Shown one piece after another: positions 32,489-38,230 of a stretch of DNA of 38,230 bases. The notes under the pieces were generated by a model. The model had not been told where the DNA came from, searched no databases, and saw nothing but the letters and a program-made list of their open reading frames with translations. Position numbers and translations under genes: made by a program. The stretch is from a virus. The DNA lies in IMG/VR virus record IMGVR_UViG_3300044616_000577, positions 1 to 38,230 of that record; one strand, written 5' to 3'. Position 1 is the first letter of the stretch, and every line of letters begins with the position of its first letter.

Positions 32489-34711
32489 TTACGATTGGCG
32501 AGACAGGATGTCCGCCTGCTGCGCGGCAACCTCCGCTTCCGGCGCACCCGCCAGCCCCTGCTGGAGCATAGGCGCGACGCCGATAGGGGGATTCCCGGCC
32601 GCAAGTGGCAGCTGACTCGGCGGGAGAGAGGGCACACTGGCGGCGCCAGGGCCAGCCGGGGGACCGCCTGCCGGCCCCATGGCCGGTGGAGCGCCGCCCC
32701 CCTGCTTCTGCGTGGCCTGATTGGCCAAAGCAATCCACCGCTCCTGCGCGGCGGCAATAATCGTCGGGTCCAAGTCGTCCTGAAGCAGAATCTCCCGCTC
32801 CAGCACGTCCTGATGAATCGCTTCGTTGTCCTGCCAGCGCAGGTCGGGGACCGGCAGCCCCATCCGCAGGGCATCGGCCACCCGCTTGGCGCGGGCCTCT
32901 TGGTCTTCGTCGGGCGTGGCGATGTCCTTGGCGACCGCGAACATCTGCCGACGCCGGTACTCCTTCGCGTCAATCACGCCGGTCTGGAGCCAGTTGTCGA
33001 GCAGGTAGAGCCGGAAGGCCATCGGCATCGGCATGAGCGTCGCCGGCTCCACGCGGACATCCGACTGCCCGTCGAAGTCCGTGGTGCTGACCGCCCGGGC
33101 CAGGTCCGGCCGGCCCTTGCCGACCGCGCCCAAGGCACGCGGCACATCGTAGCCCCATGCCATCCCGGCCATGCAGACCTTACACCAATCGGTGTACGCC
33201 TGCGCCAACGCCTGCACGGCGGGGCTGAACACCCGCTCCAGCTGCTCGCGGCTGGCGATGATGGCACGGCCCGACTCACCGGTTACCTGCCCACGGCTGA
33301 CCGCGTTCCAGCCCGAGGCGTCTTCGAAGGCCGTCTTCTCCAGCGCCAGCGCCTCCTTCACGTCGTTGCCGACGGAGAAGCCCTGCACCGGCTGGATGGA
33401 ATCGCCCATCGGCCCCGCCCCTCGAATCTCAATCATCGAGGTGACGCCGCCCATAAACGTCTCGGTGGCAATCGTGTTCGGGCGGGTCAGGAAGCGCCCA
33501 CCGGCGTTGACGCGGATGTTCTCGACCCACTTGGAGAGCAGCGCATTGATGCGCATCTGGTGGTCAATCCACTGCTCCATCACCGGACGCGGATAGTAGG
33601 ACGGGTCACTGGACCCATCTCGAATCGCCACCACGGGGATGGTATTCCAGAGGAGCGGCGCGGGGCCAAAGACCACCGTGTCGCCCACCACAATCAGGTG
33701 CAAGCCTTCCGGCAGCGCGTCGGCGTGCGGGGCGATGTAGACCGTGAACCGCTCGGTCACATCCTCGTCCCGGAGCCGCTGGCCCTCGCCGATGGTCGTC
33801 TGGGTCAGCACCCAGCTCCCGATGCCCTCGGAGCCGGAGTAGGCCGGGCCGCCGTCGCCGTAGCCCATCGAGGTATCTGCGCCGTCCAGCCCCGTCACGC
33901 CGTAGCGGAACGCGGCCTCGGCACGCGAGATGACCTCCCGAATCACGACCCAGTGCGGCATCTGGGAGACGGTGGCGTTGGGGCTGACGCGGACCTGCTC
34001 GACGCGGAGCGTCTGGCAGCCGATGTCGCCCAAGGGCTTCTTCTGGCCCGGCATCTCGCCCAGCCGCTCATCCCACGGCCCACGGTCGGGGTCCCAGAAC
34101 ATGTGCCAGAACGAGACGCCGTCGGTCTGCGACCAGAAGGCGGCCTCACGAGAGAGGCGTGGCATCTGGAGCTGCTCGTACTGGTACTCCAGCGAGAGCT
34201 GCTGGGCCTGCGCCTTGCGCTTATCGTCCGGGTCCTGCGTCACGGGGGTGACCGTAAAGCCGGGCCGCTGGTCCACGAGAATCTGGAGGCGCTGGTCGAG
34301 CGCCTTGTCCATCATGTTGTAAACGACCCGGGCCGCATCACGCGGACGGGCGGGCTCGCGCCAGGGACCCAGGCCATTGGCCGAAATCCACTGCTGGCCA
34401 GCCCGGAACAAGCGGTTCCGTTCGACCAAGTGGAGGTGCATCTGCACCGCCTCCCGACGGGACTCCCAGAGGCCACGGGTCCAGCTGGCCCATGCCGACA
34501 TCTCGTTCTCGGTGGCCGGGTCCGCGCCGGGGAAATCGGCCCCATACAGCGCCCGCTGCAACGCCGCCATATCTTCGGTCGGCGTCCGGCCCGTATCCTC
34601 CGGGGGATTCGGCGCGACCTGCGTGTTCGGGTCGGTCGGCTCATTGCTGAAGCCTTCCATCGCCCGCACCAGGGCATCGTCCAGCAGCGCGTCGGTGTAG
34701 GGAATAGTCAT
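32489..34711 (-). CDS. Portal protein
   Basis: This 740-residue protein has a size close to the P22 portal (725). The N-terminal region (residues 70-200) includes DKALDQRLQILVDQRPGFTV and a long helix, and a conserved GRAIIASREQLERVFSPAVQ segment marks the crown-proximal helices. Weak similarity in the order of stem, wing and clip elements fits the P22/Sf6 portal family rather than the shorter SPP1-like portals. The C-terminus (from 680) is proline/glycine-rich and then glutamine-rich. It forms the 12-subunit ring at one vertex through which DNA is packaged. Starts at the ATG at 34711. Confidence 0.88.
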   Translation of the reverse strand: MTIPYTDALLDDALVRAMEGFSNEPTDPNTQVAPNPPEDTGRTPTEDMAALQRALYGADFPGADPATENEMSAWASWTRGLWESRREAVQMHLHLVERNRLFRAGQQWISANGLGPWREPARPRDAARVVYNMMDKALDQRLQILVDQRPGFTVTPVTQDPDDKRKAQAQQLSLEYQYEQLQMPRLSREAAFWSQTDGVSFWHMFWDPDRGPWDERLGEMPGQKKPLGDIGCQTLRVEQVRVSPNATVSQMPHWVVIREVISRAEAAFRYGVTGLDGADTSMGYGDGGPAYSGSEGIGSWVLTQTTIGEGQRLRDEDVTERFTVYIAPHADALPEGLHLIVVGDTVVFGPAPLLWNTIPVVAIRDGSSDPSYYPRPVMEQWIDHQMRINALLSKWVENIRVNAGGRFLTRPNTIATETFMGGVTSMIEIRGAGPMGDSIQPVQGFSVGNDVKEALALEKTAFEDASGWNAVSRGQVTGESGRAIIASREQLERVFSPAVQALAQAYTDWCKVCMAGMAWGYDVPRALGAVGKGRPDLARAVSTTDFDGQSDVRVEPATLMPMPMAFRLYLLDNWLQTGVIDAKEYRRRQMFAVAKDIATPDEDQEARAKRVADALRMGLPVPDLRWQDNEAIHQDVLEREILLQDDLDPTIIAAAQERWIALANQATQKQGGGAPPAMGPAGGPPAGPGAASVPSLPPSQLPLAAGNPPIGVAPMLQQGLAGAPEAEVAAQQADILSRQS

Positions 34712-34714
34712 GGG

Positions 34715-34981
34715 TTAGTCGATACGGCCCACGCCAACCGCAGCGCGGACCTTGTTCCAATCACGAAGCTCTTCGTACCGTTCACGAATCGCGCGGAGGA
34801 CTTCTTCTTGGGCCCAACTCTCCCGCTCCTGCATCGCTACCGCGACCAAGTCGTCGGGCAGTTCTACCGGAGCGGGAGGCAGTGCGGTCTCTGGGCAAGC
34901 AGGAGCGAACCGCACTGCAATGTCTCCAATCTGTCGTATCGCGTAGACCGTGACGGCAGCCCAGAGCAGATGTGCCAGCAT
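34715..34981 (-). CDS. Small protein with N-terminal hydrophobic segment
   Basis: This 88-residue protein starts TAATG-coupled to the upstream gene and has a hydrophobic stretch at residues 2-18 (LAHLLWAAVTVYAIRQI). A proline-rich linker and an acidic helix (VAMQERESWAQEEVLRAIRE) follow. It could be membrane-anchored with its C-terminus in the cytoplasm or periplasm. It lies between a head-type protein and the portal, an unusual place for a membrane protein. Function unknown. Confidence 0.6.
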   Translation of the reverse strand: MLAHLLWAAVTVYAIRQIGDIAVRFAPACPETALPPAPVELPDDLVAVAMQERESWAQEEVLRAIRERYEELRDWNKVRAAVGVGRID

Positions 34982-35604
34982 TAGATACCGTACAGCTCGA
35001 TGAGGAGCTTGCCCGCCGTGTACGTCGCGTTCGACGTGCCCTGCCCGACGAGGTAGAGATAGTCGGTGGTGGCCGCCGGCATCGACGCCGCCGCCGTCAC
35101 CGTGCCGGACGACTGCGTCCCGGCGTTGATGAGCTGGACCTCGGTGAGCGCCGTGATGGCGGTATCCTCAACCCCGGTCCCCTCGGTGGCCGAGTAGAGG
35201 TCAAGGTCGGTGTCGCCGCCCGCCGGGGTCTCGAGGCAGGTCATGCGAATCGCAGTGATAGTGCCGTTCGCGGCCGAGAGGCGCGAGATGTAGGCCGCCC
35301 CGGTGCCGTTCTTGCCGATGATGTCGCCAGCGGTCCCGCCGCTGTTCAGCCCCGTGAGGTCCACGAGGATGGAGGTGACAATCAGGTCGCCGACGTTGGC
35401 GATGGACTGCTTCAGGATGGTGCCGGTCCCGAGCGTGCCCGGGCCGCCCTGCGTCACGGGGACGCCGGACGCCGAGTTGGCGGCCTGCGCGAAGAGGAGC
35501 GCGTTGGCATCGACCGAGACGGTCGTATCCACCCCGAGCCCCGACATCGCATTGACGAAAGCCATCTTGGCGGCATCGGCGTTGCTGTACTCAACGAAAG
35601 ACAT
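34981..35604 (-). CDS. Putative virion structural protein
   Basis: This 207-residue protein is beta-rich with glycine and threonine. It contains the segment GTILKQSIANVGDLIVTSIL followed by D-L-T-G-L-N-S and D-I-I-G-K-x-G-T-G-A-A-Y-I, and later C-L-E-T-P-A-G-G-D-T-D-L-D-L. I recognise this G-D-x-I-x-T-x-I-x-V-D-L-T-G-L pattern from structural proteins of many uncultured podophages; it is probably a head decoration or fibre protein, without proven function. It lies upstream of the portal, between two other head-type genes. Confidence 0.65.
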   Translation of the reverse strand: MSFVEYSNADAAKMAFVNAMSGLGVDTTVSVDANALLFAQAANSASGVPVTQGGPGTLGTGTILKQSIANVGDLIVTSILVDLTGLNSGGTAGDIIGKNGTGAAYISRLSAANGTITAIRMTCLETPAGGDTDLDLYSATEGTGVEDTAITALTEVQLINAGTQSSGTVTAAASMPAATTDYLYLVGQGTSNATYTAGKLLIELYGI

Positions 35605-35622
35605 GTGTAATTCCTCTGGAGG

Positions 35623-35973
35623 TTAGTAGGCCGCGTAGCGGACAGTGATGTTGACGGTGCCAGACGTGGCAGTGGACAGACGGGCGCGGAAGCCCGAGAA
35701 CGCATTGGACTTCCCGATGAACACGCCATCGGCCGTCGCGGTGGCGGTCAGCGCCGACGCGCCAAGGTCGGTGGTCGGATACAACTCATACGAGACCCAG
35801 TTGGTCCCATCAACCGTGGCCTCGAAAGTCACGGTGCCGGACCAGGTGCCGCCCTCGGTCGCATCGACGAGCTGCACGGCGACCTCGCCCGGCGACGGGA
35901 AGCCGCTGACGGTTGCAGCGGCGTTGGCGGTGGAGGCCGCCACGGTGTTGGTTTTGAGGAGGGTCGCTGCCAT
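35623..35973 (-). CDS. Small beta-rich virion protein (Ig-like or decoration)
   Basis: This 116-residue protein reads as beta sandwich strands (PGEVAVQLVDATEGGTWSGT, VTFEATVDGTNWVSYELYPT, GTVNITVRYAAY). The phrase G-T-W-S-G-T-V-T-F-E-x-x-x-D-G-x-N-W occurs in many phage decoration and tail proteins with Ig-like folds. It is coupled to the next gene upstream by TAATG. Role: capsid decoration or carbohydrate-binding display, inferred. Confidence 0.65.
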   Translation of the reverse strand: MAATLLKTNTVAASTANAAATVSGFPSPGEVAVQLVDATEGGTWSGTVTFEATVDGTNWVSYELYPTTDLGASALTATATADGVFIGKSNAFSGFRARLSTATSGTVNITVRYAAY

Positions 35974-36245
35974 TAGTTACAGTCCCAAGCCCGGAGGCTT
36001 TTGTTGATGCGCGAGTTCGGGTCGTTGGCCGTCTTCGCGCTGGTGAGTTTGGCCTTCATGCCCTTCATCCGCCGGCAAAATGCCACCCGGCGCTTTGCTG
36101 CTTTTGGAGACCGCTTGGCCTCCCCTGCCTTCACGGGCCGCTTGATGTTCCGCCCTTCGGCGCGCAAGCTGGCCCGCCCCTTCTCGTTCAACCCACCCTC
36201 AGGGTTCTTCCCTTCGGCGCGTTGCCAGGCCGGGGACTTCGCCAT
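35973..36245 (-). CDS. Small conserved basic protein (DUF6321-like)
   Basis: This 90-residue protein begins MAKSPAWQRAEGKNPEGGLN, continues EKGRASLRAEGRNIKRPVKA and ends in SRINKSLRAWDCN. I recognise this pattern (S-P-A-W-Q-R-x-E-G-K-N-P-x-G-G-L-N-x-x-G) from short proteins in many phages, filed as DUF6321 as far as I remember. It is strongly basic. The conserved cysteine near the end and the two R-R-x-x-F-C-x-R-M-x-G-M stretches suggest a nucleic-acid-binding or virion role. Function unknown. Confidence 0.75.
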   Translation of the reverse strand: MAKSPAWQRAEGKNPEGGLNEKGRASLRAEGRNIKRPVKAGEAKRSPKAAKRRVAFCRRMKGMKAKLTSAKTANDPNSRINKSLRAWDCN

Positions 36246-36248
36246 GGC

Positions 36249-36581
36249 TCAGTCCTCGTCCTCGTCCTCGTACTCCTGCTCGTCCTTCTCCATCTCCATC
36301 TCGTCGTCCATCTCCTCATCCTCGTCTTCGAGGAGGGCCAGCTCGGCCTTCAAGGACGCAATCTTCTCCTGGAGCGCGGCAATCTTGTCGGCCTTCGACA
36401 TCTTCTCTTCGCCGTCCATCTCCTCGGCCTTGTCCTTGCCCATCTTGCCCTCCATCATCGGGCCGGGCTTCGGCGCGCCAATGGCGATGAGGACGGACGG
36501 GCCGCCCTTGCGCTTCATCATCGGGGTGCGCTTGCCGACCTTCTGGGCGACCGCCTCCATAAACCGGGCCTTCTTGTCCAT
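36249..36581 (-). CDS. Acidic coiled-coil protein downstream of large terminase
   Basis: This 110-residue protein starts at the ATG immediately after the terminase stop (TAA-ATG). The N-terminus is basic (KKARFMEAVAQKVGKRTPMM). The middle holds a coiled coil (KMSKADKIAALQEKIASLKA then ELALLEDE). The last 20 residues are a run of D/E with Y/M. Such charge-segregated small proteins near the head genes may be scaffolding-like or interact with the portal, but there is no recognised family. Confidence 0.65.
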   Translation of the reverse strand: MDKKARFMEAVAQKVGKRTPMMKRKGGPSVLIAIGAPKPGPMMEGKMGKDKAEEMDGEEKMSKADKIAALQEKIASLKAELALLEDEDEEMDDEMEMEKDEQEYEDEDED

Positions 36582-37898
36582 TTACCAGCCCTCCAAGGGC
36601 AACTGCGAGGTGAAATCGCCCACGGTCGCGAGGGACTGCGGGGTGTGGTCCTTCTCGGCCACATGGGGGTCATTGCCAATCAGGGACGGCGGGGGGACCG
36701 AGCCATCGGGCTTCACGCACTGGACCCGGTCCCACCCGTGGATGGCCAAGGCCAGCGCCATCACGCCGTCATCGTGGTAGCCTTTCGGGGCCTCGTACTT
36801 GACCCCGTTGGCCGTGTAGGTAAACTCGAACGCCTCCAGCTCGGACTGGAGCCACCCCTCCGGGATGGTCAGGTCCTTCGCCTGAAAGACCGCAATCAGG
36901 CGCTGCATGAGGCGCAGCTTGCTGCTTTGGGTAAAGACATGCGGACTGACCGACAGGCCCATCGTCTGCAAGTCCGCCACAATCGCGTCGCCCACGCCCG
37001 TGGCATCGGCCACGACGGGGACTTGTTTGACCATCTCTGCAATTTTGGTCTTCGTTTCGGCCCACGGCGACTGCCAGCGCTCCAAGACACAGACCTTCAT
37101 CCACGGGTCCAGCCCACAGACCACGGTGTAGTCCATCGACCGCGCCAAGTCGATTCCGTAGACCACCGGCTGCTCGGTACTCAGCTCGCCGACGCATTGG
37201 CGGATGGCCTCTAACCCGAAGGGGTTCGCGCCATCGTCGGTCGGGATACCCTCGAACTCCTGCTGGAAAATCTCGGGCGGCAGCTCTTTTCGGGCCGCTT
37301 CGACTTCCTCGGCGGGGATGTAGGGGTTGGTCAGCGTACTGGCCCGGAAGCTGGCCCAGTCCGGGTCATCCCCTGCCTCTCCGCGGTGAAACAGGACCAC
37401 AAAGCCATGCCGCCGACCCTTGGGCGTACCAAGGATGAGGGCTCGACCCCCCAGGTCAACCAGGGTCGGACGGATGGCGGCTTGCCAGACGGCCAGCAAA
37501 TCTTTCGCAATGCCGGCCTCGTCGATGACGGCCAGCGCGTATTTACGTCCACGGGCGGGGTCAGGGCTGTCCAAGGTCCAGACCTCGACCACCCCGCCGG
37601 TTTTCAGTTCCAACCGCTTGTCTTGCTCCGACTGCCGGTCGATTAACGGTCCCAGTCGCACTACCAGTTCCCGCCACGCTTCCAGCGCCAGCTTGTAGCT
37701 GGGGGCGAACCACCCCACCGGCTGGCCTTTGAGCGCGGCATCGCAGACCAGACGGATGCCTAAGGCCGACTTCCCGAACCGCCGGCCACACATGACGACC
37801 CGGAACCGGGCCGGGTGGTCGGCGATGGCTTTCTGGCCGGGGTGCAGCTTGTGCAGCCGGACATCGACCGTCGTGGGTTGGGCTGAAGGACTCCGCAT
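36582..37898 (-). CDS. terL: Terminase large subunit
   Basis: This 438-residue motor-nuclease packages DNA into the head. All key motifs are seen: Walker A G38-R-R-F-G-K-S44, Walker B V124-I-D-E-A-G129 with catalytic E127, coupling motif LILGTPKG at 154-161, and the RNase H-like nuclease with D250 (YGID), D298/D304 and HDD at 375-377. It is close to the length of P22/Sf6-type large terminases. The ATG at 37898 has TGGAG upstream. The gene's 5' side faces the gene-free junction segment, with the small terminase gene about 820 bases further upstream on the same strand. Downstream genes are tightly coupled. Headful packaging from a circularly permuted concatemer is likely, consistent with the circular assembly. 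Confidence 0.95.
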   Translation of the reverse strand: MRSPSAQPTTVDVRLHKLHPGQKAIADHPARFRVVMCGRRFGKSALGIRLVCDAALKGQPVGWFAPSYKLALEAWRELVVRLGPLIDRQSEQDKRLELKTGGVVEVWTLDSPDPARGRKYALAVIDEAGIAKDLLAVWQAAIRPTLVDLGGRALILGTPKGRRHGFVVLFHRGEAGDDPDWASFRASTLTNPYIPAEEVEAARKELPPEIFQQEFEGIPTDDGANPFGLEAIRQCVGELSTEQPVVYGIDLARSMDYTVVCGLDPWMKVCVLERWQSPWAETKTKIAEMVKQVPVVADATGVGDAIVADLQTMGLSVSPHVFTQSSKLRLMQRLIAVFQAKDLTIPEGWLQSELEAFEFTYTANGVKYEAPKGYHDDGVMALALAIHGWDRVQCVKPDGSVPPPSLIGNDPHVAEKDHTPQSLATVGDFTSQLPLEGW

Positions 37899-38111
37899 AA
37901 CTCCAGGTTATCGGTCATCACGCCGCAACCGCAAGGGGGGTGCTGCGTTGCCCCACCCGCGCGGCAGCAAACGACGTCCCATCCACCGACTCTCAGGCAC
38001 GTTGGCCTGACCATTTTTGGTAATAACTCGGCAAGTGTAAATCTAATCAGTCAACGGGTGCTTTCGCAAGGGGTAGCGCCAAAAAGTTTTTCGCCCCGCC
38101 CTAGACGTTGA
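37899..38111. other. Gene-free segment upstream of the large terminase gene
   Basis: No coding sequence is seen here on either strand. With 1-609 it makes an 820-base gap. Two TTGAC boxes lie near the repeat start (38107-38112 and 19-24), but no well-spaced -10 box follows on the plus strand. I could not find a convincing minus-strand promoter for the large terminase gene; it must lie here or in 1-530. A palindromic AAAAAGTTTTT lies near 38083-38093. Confidence 0.4.
37993..38018 (+). terminator. Possible plus-strand terminator upstream of the large terminase gene
   Basis: TCAGGC (37993-37998) pairs with GCCTGA (38005-38010) around ACGTTG, followed by CCATTTTT. The weak 6-bp stem with a T-run could end plus-strand transcripts leaving the antisense side. 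No plus-strand gene ends nearby, so it may be fortuitous. Confidence 0.35.
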
Positions 38112-38230
38112 CTCCCCCCGCCCAAACCGTTGACATGCACCCCCCGCTTATGTTTCCCCGCGCCGACGTTACGCGGTCGCTATATGCCCGTTATGGCATA
38201 ATTTATATCATAAGCGGCATGTATCTGCCC
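38112..38230. repeat. Terminal direct repeat, right copy
   Basis: Identical to 1-119; marks closure of the circle at unique length 38,111. Confidence 0.95.

Noticed and set aside
32495-34984. Very long open frame (829 codons) antisense to the portal gene
   Set aside because: It is a mirror effect of high-GC codon usage; it lacks a ribosome-binding site, its product is rich in R, H, G and P without fold-like patterns, and the portal on the other strand is clear.

Overview
This window looks like a complete circular genome of a tailed double-stranded DNA phage with a short-tailed, P22/Sf6-like virion plan. The first 119 bases (1-119) recur exactly as the last 119 (38112-38230), so the sequence closes into a circle of 38,111 unique bases. 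The DNA is GC-rich, the genes are tightly packed with many ATGA or TAATG overlaps, and I see no integrase, no recognisable lysis/lysogeny repressor, no DNA polymerase and no RNA polymerase. This suggests a virulent, or at least non-integrating, phage of a high-GC bacterium that uses the host replisome and host sigma-70 type RNA polymerase. The host cannot be named from the sequence.

Layout. (1) A gene-free segment of about 820 bases crosses the circle junction (37899-38111 plus 1-609). It holds an AT-rich island, two 20-bp iterons, palindromes and hairpins. It separates the small terminase gene (610-1134, minus) from the large terminase gene (36582-37898, minus), which are normally adjacent. 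(2) Positions 1135-1821 hold no gene but are dense in repeats: five CTTTCACG units, four TGTGACNNNNGTCACA palindromes and two plus-strand promoters. (3) Positions 1822-6430, plus strand, hold 19 small genes of 28-139 codons, almost all of unknown function. They carry repeated leader sequences, a covarying hairpin leader present twice, a tRNA-like element, and a two-gene module duplicated in tandem. (4) A pair of terminators at 6436-6501 separates the converging strands. (5) Positions 6513-13277, minus strand, form a replication and recombination operon: SSB-like protein, a PD-(D/E)XK nuclease, an HTH protein, a DNA adenine methyltransferase, a lambda-O-like initiator, small accessory proteins, a primase-helicase, a RusA-like resolvase and a micro membrane protein. 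It is driven by a promoter at 13249-13277, just downstream of a strong terminator. (6) Positions 13347-37898, minus strand, form the virion, lysis and accessory operon. In transcription order it runs large terminase, small head/accessory proteins, portal, scaffold, coat, adaptor, tail hub, tail fibre, a cluster of small basic proteins, four ejection/internal virion proteins, two small membrane proteins (holin candidates), amidase, spanin-like protein, a metallophosphoesterase, a membrane protein and an HExxH metallopeptidase.

The most interesting system seen is the replication module. A 20-bp iteron, ACCCCCGCARYAGCTNNTGC, occurs twice in the non-coding segment near the circle junction and twice more (plus a degenerate copy) inside the coding sequence of the initiator-like protein, exactly in its proline-rich linker. 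This mirrors the lambda O/ori arrangement but adds a second iteron site at a distance. Second in interest are the covarying leader hairpins at 2298-2314 and 2824-2840, the four CRP-type palindromes, and the tandemly amplified alpha/beta micro-gene pair.
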